A stretch of 60,000 nt of DNA from Diphasiastrum complanatum (lineage: Eukaryota; Streptophyta; Lycopodiopsida; Lycopodiales; Lycopodiaceae). The DNA lies in contig CM055103.1 in the NCBI GenBank assembly GCA_029204225.1, forward strand, positions 6,820,852 to 6,880,851, in the 5' to 3' direction. Position numbers and translations under genes: made by a program. The first letter of the stretch is position 1, and each line of letters starts with the position of its first letter. The notes under the pieces are model-generated. The model made no database searches, had not been told where the DNA came from, and saw only the letters and a list, made by a program, of their open reading frames with translations. Of this stretch, positions 1 to 10,189 are shown one piece after another.

Positions 1-1191
1 CTGAATTTCATACACAAAGTTCATTTGTTTCAACCTCCATCAGATATACCAATTCATTATCGGAATTTTCATCTTCAGCTTCTTCGATACAAGAAACCTG
101 TGGTCTATTCTTGCATTTTGTGTAATGATATTGTCCTTCTTGCTTAGACTTGGTACACCATAAATTTGACTTACCAATTCTAATAGCAGTTCTCCTTTTA
201 TTCTTGGGCTAAAGAAGTTGAACTTTGAGCTCATCAAATTTTTTACTTAAATCCAATACTTCTCGTTTCCATAAGCTCTTTTGTATTTGGTCAGACTTCT
301 TCGAATCTTCATGCTTTTTTGATCCTTAGAATGTTTGTTGTGTTGATTTCTTGATTTTTCATCTTCAGTTGAACTAGAGCTTGAGTCTGAACTTGAAATT
401 GAAGAAGAACTCGAGTCTGAGTCAGAACCACTGCTCGAGTCATCTGAAGACGATGAAATATGTCTTTTCTTCTTAGAAGAGGAAGAAGATGAATGTTTGC
501 TTCTAGATATTCATAAAGTTTCATAATTTTCGGCTGTTGATATGACATGTTCCAATGTATCGGTTAGTCATTGTCTACAATATCTATCTTTTTTTTTTTG
601 TAGTCCTCCCAAGAACCATTCAATTTGCATTGCAACCGGATATTGCCCTGTCAATTGGCCGATCAACTTCTTTACTCTTCAGGTATATTTCCTTAAGGAC
701 TTTTTCTTCTTCTTTCTAATTAAATTCAATTGTGAAAAAATACGACTGGAATAACCAATTTCTTAAAAAAATTTCAAGAATTGGCTCTTTAAGTTGGTCC
801 AGGTAGAAACCAAGGTTGGTTCTATTTGACTGAACCAAGTTCTAGCCTCTTTTCTTAATAGACCGAAAAAAATCTGCAACTTGTCCACATCAAGACTTTC
901 TTTATTACTGACCGCTATGGACTTAGATTGAGAGACATAGCTATCAACATCCTCTGAGGTGCCATCTCATCCTGATCACCGCCTCCTTTATCTGAATGGG
1001 ATGATTATTTCTTTTTCGATTCAAAATCTGGTAACGGAGGTTCCTTAATATCAGGTTTTCTTCTTCGATCAGTCCGTGTATCTCTATCCCACTATAAGTC
1101 TCTCTCTCTCTTGTTCTCTACGCCTTCGTCTTTCTTCTCGCTCTTTCCTTTGTCTTTCTCGTCTATTTCTCCAATCTTGACCTTCAGACAT
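1..1191 (-). pseudogene. decayed gag of Tat/Athila-like element T
   Basis: Read on the minus strand from the ATG at 1191, which opens MSEGQDWRNRRERQRKERE, a strongly basic arginine/glutamate-rich N-terminus. About 900-750 encodes a Retrotrans_gag-like core (KEARTWFSQIEPTLVSTW followed by LKSQFLKFF), the part that packs into the capsid. Positions 480-360 encode a Ser/Asp/Glu-rich linker, and 170-100 a zinc-knuckle remnant (C..K.KQEGHY.TKC), the usual RNA-binding end of gag. Stops and frameshifts recur throughout (for example just after LIVG near 1090 and after LKFF near 750), so no intact product is possible. Leader, tRNA-Asp PBS and LTR lie directly upstream in the same orientation. The reading frame runs off the window at position 1. 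Gag identity is fairly secure; the exact lineage is inferred from PBS type and linked pol. Confidence 0.72.
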
Positions 1192-2192
1192 AAAAAGACA
1201 AAAGGATCGATTTCATAACATCGAAGTTCGTAGGATCGAGATTTTCTGATACAGAATCAAATTTATTCGATCCTTAATTCTCATGTGTGCCTACGTCACT
1301 AGTTCCGTATGCAAGAGCAGTATCTTTTCCTAATAATTACTTACGTCTTTTTAGGCACTACGTAGTCTTACCATAATGATTAATCACTTCAATCTAAATC
1401 TTTAAAATATTTATCTCGCATTAATAGCTCTTGTTCTATATAATCCAACGAGTAATCTGCTACAATTCGACCTTGTGCTCACTCTAGTTACTTTGTCAAA
1501 ATTTAACAAATCTTGCAAGTCTGACAGTATGGTTGAATGAGTTATTGCCAGAGGTGGTCAACTGGTACGAAGGCAACGAGTGATTGTGATGCTTGATGTT
1601 GACGAAGATTCCAGCAACACCTTTGAAGGCTCTCCTTCTGTTAACTACTTTGAAAATATTGACGAAATATCTTCCAGAGAGCCCGAGTCAGTTGTTGTTC
1701 TGACAAAGACTATCCATGCATCACTTGAAGATTTACCAGCATATAAAATTTTGAAGATTGTGTTGATAATCTGTGCAAATCTCTATGTATGCAGCTTGTT
1801 AATGACGTTGTACCACAGAATTTCATTGATGTAATACTGTTGAAAATCAATATATACATACGAGAATTTTGTTACCACTACGTCTTTGGTTGAATTATGT
1901 TTATATTGCAGCGTTCATCTTTCATGGCCATGCATCGCTATTACAATATCACGGTAGCAATTCTCATGTTGCCAGGTCCAATGAAATTTTCTTGCTAGTT
2001 TTATAAGACTCCCTAGAATCATAATGTCTTCTTCAAGCAAGGGAATAAATCTTCTAAAATAGCCAACCTATCCAAGGAATAGTCTAAGTGAATGTCGATT
2101 TTTGATACTTCAAAAAATTCCTTCTGGACATTTTGATTCAGGTTCCTTGAACAACTACATAATACCTTTATCATTAAATAAAAAACAATTCT
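1192..2192 (-). other. untranslated leader of element T between PBS and gag
   Basis: About 1 kb on the minus strand between the primer site and the gag ATG. I see no minus-strand coding signal. The plus strand carries an 84-codon open frame (1580-1834) that looks like a chance antisense frame. Long leaders are normal in Tat/Athila-type elements. Confidence 0.5.
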
Positions 2193-2212
2193 GATCCCCG
2201 GCAATGGCACCA
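2193..2212 (-). promoter_or_regulatory. primer binding site, tRNA-Asp type
   Basis: On the minus strand the sequence is TGGTGCCATTGCCGGGGATC. Plant tRNA-Asp(GUC) ends in CCCCGGCAACGGCGCCA, whose complement TGGCGCCGTTGCCGGGG differs at only two positions. It lies 12 bp inside the LTR end (2225). This primer choice is typical of Athila/Tat-type gypsy elements. Confidence 0.8.
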
Positions 2213-2224
2213 AAATTCAACTTA

Positions 2225-3153
2225 TGTCGTGACTTGATGATTTTAATTTGCTAAGTTTTATGTAATATTTAAGATATTGTTCCTCATAAAGATCAAAAAT
2301 CTCATTAATAGTCAATGAAAAGTTTATATAGTGAAATTGATGATAAACTGGTCATCAATAGATGTTCTTGCTAGGTGGCCAGTACTGCCTGTTGTTCGTA
2401 GTTTAAATGTTTAATTAGTCTACACATCATTCCAATATATCTGATTATCTTGTACATACAACTTTAGACAATCAGCATTGAAACGAATTAGAGACCCCTA
2501 TAATCACACAAGCCATAGCAGTGAATCCATATAGTTCCAATACTATATGAGAAAAGATTTGCATAAGTAGTTAAGCCATCCTGCAAATAAATTGGAGGAT
2601 CTACACCACCAATTATTCTACCCATCAAAGTGACAAACATACAGTTGTCCTGAATATGAGACAATGATATTCTTGATGCAGTCCGATTTAGATCATCAAA
2701 TTTATATACTACAAAGTGCGTTCACCATGTTTATATTTCATAACATTTAGTTGGACAAAGAAATTACACTTATTACTGATTCGCAAGCATAGTCCCAAAA
2801 ATAATCATACGAAAGCAAGAGTGAGACTCAATCATAAAGCATATAAGGCCCTCAACACTTCTCTCTTCAATATATTTCATGAAACAACTGAATACAGCAG
2901 CTCTTTATAGCCTCGCGACTGTTCACAACTGTCTAACTACTATAACTGAATAGGATATCGACTTCCATAATCCGATATGATATCGATTTTAGAAATTTGA
3001 TACATATCAATTTTTACTTAGAAATCCTACTTCAGCCTAAAAACCTAAAACTCTATATACATCATGAAAAAGGGCTGGTCTGCCATGATAAACAAAGACT
3101 CTAATTACAAACAAAAGTAAAAAGATAGAAAAGGAATCATGTGAGCCTTCGCA
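2225..3153 (-). repeat. 5' LTR of element T (929 bp, minus strand)
   Basis: On the minus strand it begins TGCGAAGGCTCACATGATTC and ends CACGACA next to the PBS. It aligns end to end with the plus-strand LTR at 38966-39873, with scattered substitutions and small indels, so the insertion is old. Shared landmarks include a TATAAAGAGCTGCTGTATTC stretch (probable promoter) and GAAGAGAGAAG. The 5 bp outside the LTR (3154-3158, actat) read ATAGT on the minus strand, the same 5 bp that follow the other LTR. Confidence 0.88.
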
Positions 3154-4364
3154 ACTATTGCGGTTTCCATTTGCATGTTGCTAAAATTCATTTCTCTCAA
3201 AAAAAAAACTCGGGTTTTATGGAGAATCATCCTAGATTCTGAAATCCAATTTGTGATGTGTTTTTGGAGCTTTTTCTTGTGTAGCTCAAATCTTGTGTAG
3301 ATCTGAATTTTCCAGCAAGTTTACTTTCATTTTAGGGATCATCAATGATGAAATTAGTGATGCATGCTGGTTCTTTTCATGATTTACGGTTCTAGGCTAT
3401 GTTTTGGTCAAAGTTGCTTGTTTTTTCATGCTTTTTGACTCAAAACTGATAGTAATAACACAAATTCAGCAAGATCAGATCAATTAGATGGCTATAATTC
3501 TGTAGATTGGTTTGCATGCGCTAGAAGAAGAGTTACATGTCATAAATTTCCACTTTATAGTGAAGAGGAAACCAGAAAATAACCAAAAATCATCAATTTT
3601 GCTTGTTTTTTTTTTTCATAAAGTTGGATAGTAGGTGGCTGTAAAACACCATGTAGAGCTTTTAAAGAGTTGAGTCAAAGTCTTTTGAAGCTTTCCTTGA
3701 GGTTAGAACCAAAAATTTCATGGATTGGACTTGTAGAAGGTCAAAAAAGACCAAAAAATAACTTATTTTTTTGGTTTTTGGGGGATGGATTGCTCCGAAT
3801 CCATAAGGAGATCGTTTTGAAAAATTTTACAGCATGATTAGCATTCCTTTTTACCTTCCCAGCAAGCTATCAGACTTGTAAATCGATGGCCGAAGGCTTA
3901 TGCTTCATCTCCATCAAGTAGGATTTTCAAAAACGTAAATTGAAATTTGAAAATTTTAAGGGTTATTTTCGGTGCTCTGGAACGTTAATAACGTTCGTGT
4001 TTACATTCCACTGGCCAAAACCTGCCAAATAGGTTACCCGCCGAGCTTTACAAAGAGGCCCGGCGGACTTGCCGAGATTTACAAAGGAACCTGTCAGGCC
4101 TGCGCGACTTGCTATGAAGGGTACTAGCGTAATGTACAAGCGCAATGGCGGCCCCGCTGGGATTTTTTGTTGAGCCTGGCAGGCTAATCGACCAGCCAAA
4201 CCGGTCCAAGCGTCACCAAAAGGTCACTTTTGGTTGATGTTAATAAGCTTTTTCACGTAATTATGTCAAAAAAAAAAAGCTATTTTTGTGAAAAAATAGA
4301 GTAATTAAGTCAATATAAAAACCATGCCTCATCCAAGTCAAATCAAGTCACAGTAGAGAGATGA

Positions 4365-4367
<3 letters not shown>
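3154..4367. other. no gene recognised; GC-rich pocket at 3985-4210
   Basis: AT-rich non-coding sequence with short A/T runs. Positions about 3985-4210 are strikingly richer in GC (gcccggcgg, ggcggccccgc) than either side, and hold a 78-codon minus-strand frame with no recognisable similarity. It may be a fragment of an LTR or a small DNA transposon; I cannot place it. Confidence 0.4.

Positions 4368-4442
<75 letters not shown>
4368..4442. repeat. (GA)n microsatellite
   Basis: About 37 uninterrupted GA dinucleotides. A TATA-like tttatatag follows at 4478-4486, so the tract could be part of an LTR promoter or 5' leader. Confidence 0.95.
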
Positions 4443-4443
<1 letters not shown>

Positions 4444-4619
4444 AAGAAGAGTAAAATTTAGGGTTGTGTCACCTTCCTTTATATAGAGATCACAGTACAT
4501 CTTGGTGCACTAGGTGCTTGATAATGCCCACCATTAGATCGTATACCTATAATGTGCATTGATCATGAGCGTATTACTCTTGCATTGATGAACACTTCAA
4601 GCGAAGGGGAATTGTAAAG

Positions 4620-5613
4620 AGTAATAATGATCCTAATCTTTACATTCTTAGACAATATTTGGATCTAGTGTTCATTTTTTTGTATGTGGATGAGCTTTAT
4701 TGATGAAATCAAATCATATCTTTCCAATGCTTTTGACATGAGCGATCTAGGATTGTACACTATTGTCTTGGCATTGAAATATGGCAAAAGACGTTGTCTT
4801 TCTTACACAAAGCAAATATGCACGAGATATGTTTTATAAGTTTAATATCCAGGATTTTAAGCCTTTGAACACATCTATGGATGTCAACATGAAGCTTACT
4901 ACATATGATGAATCTGAAAAAGTGGATGCTTATTTGTACAGGCAGCTGGTGGGTAGTTTGATTTATTTGACACACATGCGACCCGATATTTCTTATGATG
5001 TTGGTGTTGTCAGTCAATTTATGCAAGATCCTAGTCAAGCACACTGGAAGTCTGCTAAATGTATTCTTAGGTACATTCGAGGGACATTGAATTTTGGTTT
5101 GAACTATGATCAACCTGAAGCGCCAATGTTGGTAGGTTACATAGATGCCGATTGGGAAGGTAATATTGATGACAAAAGATCTACCAGTGTTCATACATCT
5201 AGTTATGGTACAACTACAGTTTCATGGAGCAACAAAACCAAACCTACAATAGCCTTATCTTCGACGGAAGCTGAATATCGTGCACTCAACAATGCTACAC
5301 AAGAAGCGATATGGTTACGAAGATTGCTTCTGGATTTAGGTCAACCATAGGTGGATGCGACTATTATATCTTGCGACAACAAAACTGCATTCACCTTGCC
5401 AAAAATCCAGTTTTACATGTCCGAACCAAGCACATCGAAATACATTATCACTTTGTTCTAGAGAAAATTTTTTATGGAGCCATTGATCTTGTTTTTTGTA
5501 ACTTTGAAGATCAAGTGGTAGATATTTTTACTAATTCATTATGTAGATGTAAATTTGAAAAATTTCGCACTCTATTAGGAATAGAAGAATGTAATTTTAT
5601 CATTGAGGGAGAG
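4620..5613 (+). pseudogene. copia RT C-terminal part and RNase H fragment (family C1)
   Basis: Starts abruptly inside reverse transcriptase: the catalytic YVDD box reads YVDE (about 4683-4694), followed by a frameshifted stretch. From 4781 a 189-codon open frame gives the RT tail (LTQSKYARDMFYKFN), the connection region (YRQLVGSLIYLTHMRPDISY) and RNase H (GYIDADWEGN, IALSSTEAEYRAL with the catalytic Asp and Glu). The frame breaks at 5349 and the RNase H end continues degenerately (CDNK...HIEIHYHFV) to about 5600. The polypurine tract attgagggagag (5602-5613) abuts an LTR start. No 5' half is present. The LTR start matches C1 at 15679, so the two pieces are one family in opposite orientations. 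Confidence 0.85.
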
Positions 5614-5661
5614 TGTTAGAAATCAATGATAAACTTTATTGTTACTGTTTACGATGTACCT
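5614..5661 (+). repeat. 3' LTR start of copia C1, cut after 48 bp
   Basis: TGTTAGAAATCAATGATAAA and the following 28 bp match the start of the C1 LTR (15679 reading down the minus strand), then similarity stops. Its position right after a polypurine tract confirms it as a 3' LTR. Confidence 0.8.
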
Positions 5662-6001
5662 TGGTTACAAGCACCAAAAAGACTAGCATGGGAATAAACA
5701 TAGGATTGGAGAAGTTGCATCACTTGTGCTACTCAACTCTTTCGAGTGAAAAAATGAAAATCGTTTAAATGGTGTACGGGGCCAATGAGTGGACAATTTG
5801 AGATTCCAAGAAGCAACAAAGATTTTAGAGTGTGGGCGCCAAAGAAATATGGTTTGAGTATTTGCTAGAAACAACAAACAAAGTTTTGGAGGAATGCACT
5901 GCTTTGTGTAAGCCCTAATGTCATTGTACTTTGTTTGTCGTACCTTTAATCTATTGAGCTTGTTAACATTTGTTTCCATAATAATTTTGTGTTGACTTTG
6001 T
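5662..6001. other. no gene recognised
   Basis: About 340 bp without coding signal or recognisable repeat, between the cut C1 LTR and a family G LTR fragment. A 98-codon minus-strand frame (5683-5979) shows no domain. Confidence 0.4.
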
Positions 6002-6273
6002 TGTTGGGGGTATTCCCATCATGGGTGTAAATAAATAAGATGCAAAATTAGTAGAAATCAGATGCGAGGGTCGTGGCATCCTGTATACATAAGCCCATGG
6101 CCCAATGAGCACTTGTAAATAATTTTTTTGGAATAAACTAGACTTTGGCCATGTAATTAAAAATAATATTAGAGGCCAAAGTTCAAATTAAGTCTAAGTT
6201 GCTAAGTTTTTGAGATTAGTCAAAAGTCAAATGGTGGTAGGTGGGGTGAGTTTCTTCCTACACCATAGATTTT
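6002..6273 (+). repeat. LTR fragment, gypsy family G (plus strand)
   Basis: TGTTGGGGGTATTCCCATCA opens the fragment. It matches the LTR at 52081-52345 (+) through GTGGCATCCT, GCCCATGGCCCAATGAGCAC and GGTGGTAGGTGGGGTG, and the LTR running down from 8807 (-). It stops near CACCATAGAT and runs into minus-strand integrase sequence, so it is an orphan piece facing the neighbouring G element. Confidence 0.75.
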
Positions 6274-6690
6274 AGTTGTGCATGGTAGGATATGAGTCTA
6301 GTTTCGCATAACTGGGCTAACGTAAATAGCCTGGTCTTTACTTGTCGCTCAATTGTAGCTTTTTCACAGAGATCTATAGAGAAGGCTTCCATGACTCTTA
6401 GAGAAGGGACTACGAATTCGACAGACATTACCGCCTCTTGACCATACACTAGATGGAATGGGGTAACCCATCCTGTGGATTTCTTCGAAGTAGTGCGGTA
6501 AGCCCAAATAGTTGAGAAGAGTTTCGTCTCTCAATCGGAACGACTGGTCTCTACTATCTTTGTCAATATCTTACAGATCGCCTTGTTAGTGGACTCGGCC
6601 TAGCCATTACACCTAGGATAGTACGGAGTACTTTTTCGGTGAACTACAAGGTAATGGTGTAGCAAATTATCAATGACGGCAGTTAAGAAA
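6258..6690 (-). pseudogene. integrase C-terminal half of deleted gypsy G element
   Basis: Minus strand from about 6690: KGTHFL (end of the second catalytic-Asp motif, the Asp itself lost at the junction), YYPRCNG, stop, AESTNK (third catalytic residue Glu kept), then [23 protein letters not shown] and a ragged C-terminal part to 6258. Stops interrupt it. The first half of integrase, reverse transcriptase and protease are missing; a gag remnant lies directly upstream, so the element has lost most of pol by an internal deletion. Confidence 0.75.
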
Positions 6691-7394
6691 TGCGTGCCCT
6701 TTGCCTTTTGAGGCACCTGCACCTTTACTCTTTTTAGCACTCTGAATTTGCTCTTGCGAGGATTGACCTTTCTATTTTTTAAACTTTCTTTTACCCCAGG
6801 GCTGAAATCTTCTTGTAGTGGGTGTCTCAGACTCCTTGGCCTTTTTTTATACTCTTGTATGGACACATTGCCTTGTTTGAGACTTGTCCATGCTTGCATC
6901 GCTTGTTTTTTCTCGTCCAACGGCACCTAGTTCTTTGTGAACATATGCTTGAACTCTTCCCAAGTTGTAGGCAGTAGATTATCCTTCTCAATTTCGCGCC
7001 ACCAGTGTTGTGTTGTCTCTTGTATCAATATGTGGCATCGGCGATCTTTTGATCATCATCCTAAATGCTACACATTTGAAAAGCCTTTTCCGACTTTTGT
7101 ATCTAGTTTTCCAATGCATCAGTATTCCGCACAGCAACTGCTCCTATGTATTTCGACGGTTTCAAATCCTTGATTGTGGTTAATTTTCGCATCTTCGATG
7201 GATGTTCGACTTCTTTTTCAACTGTCACAGGTTCAACGGCCACCGTAGCCATTCCACTAACTCTCTTGGATTAATCATGTGGGGATTTGGTCAACTTCAA
7301 TTATTCGAGAATTTGATGTAGCACTATCTCCATGGCGTCAACCTTGGCTGCCAATTCTCAGTATCTCAGTGCTAGAACCCTCCAACGGATCCAT
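6691..7394 (-). pseudogene. gag remnant of gypsy G element
   Basis: Begins at the minus-strand ATG at 7394 (MDPLEGSSTEIL). The conserved gag core is split over frames: DDDQKIADATY, then QETTQHWWREIEKDNLLPTTW, FKHMFTKN, a stop, VPLDEKKQAMQAWTSLKQGN, SIQEYKK. This is the Retrotrans_gag pattern (hydrophobic x-WW, then TWEEF...F). A lysine-rich tail (KNRKVNPRKSK) then runs into integrase sequence. Several stops and at least two frameshifts make it non-functional. Confidence 0.75.
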
Positions 7395-8807
7395 ATTTAC
7401 AGTGTTAGAAACCTATCCACTTGCTTAGAGGTCAAAATTATCAACAAACAAGGGTGTCTGATCCTCGAAACCCCCTCCAACATGCATGGACCTTGGAGGG
7501 TATAAGTATACCTATTGGGCTCTCACTAGTGTATGCTTGATAGCATGACTGGTGGCTGGATGCTACTGGTGTGATGCCTCATTCCTCATTTTGATTGATC
7601 TATAGCTTGGGAGCTATATCCGTTCGATCTAGATTTGGTTGGGTTGGTTTGACCACCATCAGGTTCTCTTGTGTTGCTTGTGATTGGCATGCCTAGAATA
7701 GGATCCTTGGTCTAGGACTTTATATTGGTAACTTCTCATCCGTGAACTAAGTTTATTTGCATGCATAAACTAGTTGTTGGTACATAGACATATTGATGAG
7801 AATTGTGTTTAAGACAATTTCTCACTGGGTTAGTAATTTCTCATTGAGAATGGCTTATTAACCTAGAAGTGATTTAGAATCAAATTAAATGTGGTGTTTT
7901 GGTACCACACCTAGACATTTAAATATATTTTAAATTCGATATAGCTGACCGAGTCAGAAGTGTTACTTCTGAGCTAGTTGTGAAAAATCAACAATATAAT
8001 CTTACTTATGGATATTGTTGTTGAAACGTATTTCTTATAAGTCACAACTGTAGGGTCTTCAACCCGCTGTTGTAGTAGACCTCCCGCCTGTCAACAAGGG
8101 TTAGTTCACTAAATAGGTACCTAACTATGCATGGATGCTACTTTTAGTTAGTTCCCTGCTTTTAATCTAACTCTACCACCACTAACACTACTTCCACTAA
8201 CTCTACTCCTCTAAACTACCTTCATCATGATTGTAGGTGAATGGGAAGGGAAGATTAGAAGAGATTGAGAGGAGAGAAGAGAGAAAGAGAGAGATAGAGA
8301 GTGAGGGTGGAGGTTAGCTCAAATGCTCCTTATGCTTGCTAATGGAGAAACATAAACTAAGACAACCAATAACATGAAAATAGATAGCAATAGAAAACAC
8401 AATCAAAAGCATTAGCAAGTAGTGAATAGCAAATGAGGATGCTTCGAGTTTCCTCCTCATTAAGCATGGAAATAGAGTACAGCTATTGGCTAATATTTAC
8501 ATTGATCCTATCCATTCATCTTGGACCCAACTTGATCCAAGGGTCCACAAAAAGTACATTGGAGATCACAAGATTCATGTGAGTCCAAAATTGGACCCAA
8601 CTCTAAAAAAGTAGACTCTAATTTAAAATTGACTTTGGGCCTCAAGTTTTATTTTAATTACAAAGGGCCCAAGTCTATTATACTATTTACAACTTAAGTT
8701 GCATGCTCACTGGGCCATGGGCTTATACGTGCAGGATGCCATGCCCTCGCAACACATTTTATTGGCTAATATTATTTATTTGCAATTCGTCGGGAATACC
8801 CCCAACA
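7395..8807 (-). repeat. 5' LTR and leader of gypsy G element (minus strand)
   Basis: The LTR starts at 8807 on the minus strand with TGTTGGGGGTATTCCCGACG. About the first 250 bp match the G LTRs at 6002 and 52081. The stretch then includes a GA-rich tract (about 8252-8312). I cannot fix the LTR end or a primer site, so LTR and untranslated leader are given together up to the gag ATG at 7394. Confidence 0.6.
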
Positions 8808-8853
8808 GGACCCACGGCCTGAAGTAGTGTCGGTCCCTCGGCACTCTATCAGT

Positions 8854-9663
8854 TTAGTAAAAGGTATTCTTGGCCTGCCTCTGGTGGATCAGATAGCCCA
8901 TGACGTCTTCCATGAAATTGATGCGGTCCAGTTTCTTCATGTCCTTGGGCTTGTGAAAGGACTTGTGGACTCCTGTCAGCCAGTCTTGGTCAACCCACGC
9001 TTGGAATTTGCATGTCTAGGGATTGCCAAGGAATGCAGCTCGGTAATAAACTCGAGCAACTAGCAGCTGATCTTTGACTTTGTTAGAGACGAGCGCCTTA
9101 TTGGGATCAAAGAATACGGGGGGAAGAAAATTGTCCCACTTGGTTTTAATTCTTATTAAATGCTCTAAATCCCAGGCGTAAGTGGCTGCCGTGTGGACTG
9201 TTGGATCAGGGTAGTTGAAATATTTATTGGCAAATATGGTGAGAGCCCTTCGGGTGTCTACATCCGCATCCCAACCATGCTCTGATGGAACTCTTGGCCA
9301 ATTGAAATTTTGAATCGTGATCTTGTCCAGAGGGGTGTCGCATTTCGCCCATTTGAATCGACGTGTGCATGGCAGGAAGTGCGCGTTCACCCGTAGTTGT
9401 TGCGGACTTGTCACATAGGCCCTGATGGCCACAGGGTCTCATTCAAAGAGTTGTTGGCGCCACTCTGGTTGTGGTTTGATTTTCAAGATCAGACCATGTA
9501 GGCAGGCTAATTTCACTACTCTGGTTCCATTGATGCACCTTGCGAAGGTTGGTAGGATGATCTTGATGCTCTGCGAAGGTTATGAAAATTCAGCTTCTGA
9601 GAACCCTCGCATACACTCAAAAATGATGATTTCTCCATCGGGAACTCTCATAGAGATCTTCAT
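8854..9663 (-). pseudogene. unrecognised 269-codon reading frame with three stops
   Basis: Minus strand, ATG at 9663 to TAA at 8856-8854, one continuous frame broken only by three in-frame stops (TAA, TGA, TAG); a random frame this long would have about a dozen. It opens MKISMRVPDGEIIIFECMRG. The longest open part (9432-9016) is rich in W, Y, D and R (PRVPSEHGWDADVDTRRA, TYAWDLEHLIRIKTKW, VKDQLLVARVYYRAAFL), and the tail is KLDRINFMEDVMGYLIHQRQ. No signal peptide, membrane segment or retroelement motif is seen. It lies between the G LTR start (8807) and the 3' side of a gypsy integrase (10190) in the same orientation, so it may be an accessory ORF downstream of integrase or a captured host exon. 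I do not recognise the family. Confidence 0.55.
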
Positions 9664-10189
9664 GGATGCATCTGGTCAGATCTAGTGACTGTCCAATTTT
9701 CAAGAGCTATCTCCCAGGGGATCTCCAAAAATTATGAAAAAAAATATTCTTTTAGAGTGTTTTTTGATGAGATTTTGAGATTTTCTGATTTTTAACTTTT
9801 CGTAAACTAGTAATCTGCTTCATCCATGTTAGATCTGACTGTTGGTAGTTCTCTGGAAGTTCTGATAGATATTTGGTAGCAAATCCATCAGTTTTGGGTG
9901 AATTCTGCCCTTAATTTGCCATAGTTACTGAGATCGAGGTCTCTGATCTGCAAAGTTGGGGGACTTATTGGCATAACATGATGATCTGCTTCCTTTTGAT
10001 CCCATCTGGATCTAGATCCCTCTTGGATCCTGATGGATTTTCTCGATCTTTCCAAATCTGGCTGAATCTTGATGGATTTAGCTTGACTTGGCTTGATCTT
10101 CCTAGATCTAGTTGTGATGGCCTAGCAAAATAGCTTTTTGTCACATGCCACCACCAACTTGGATCTATCTCACTGCGGTGGCCAGTACT
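9664..10189 (-). other. no gene; 3' region after gypsy integrase
   Basis: AT-rich stretch between the integrase end and the unrecognised frame, with repetitive gatctagatcc / ggatcttgat wording at about 9980-10110. No polypurine tract or LTR boundary could be fixed. Confidence 0.4.

Noticed and set aside
1580-1834. 84-codon plus-strand frame with acidic start (MLDVDEDSSNTF)
   Set aside because: It is antisense to the leader of element T, has no homologue I recognise and no partner frame beyond its ends; most likely chance.
3963-4199. 78-codon minus-strand frame in a GC-rich pocket
   Set aside because: Length is expected by chance in GC-rich DNA and no motif is present.
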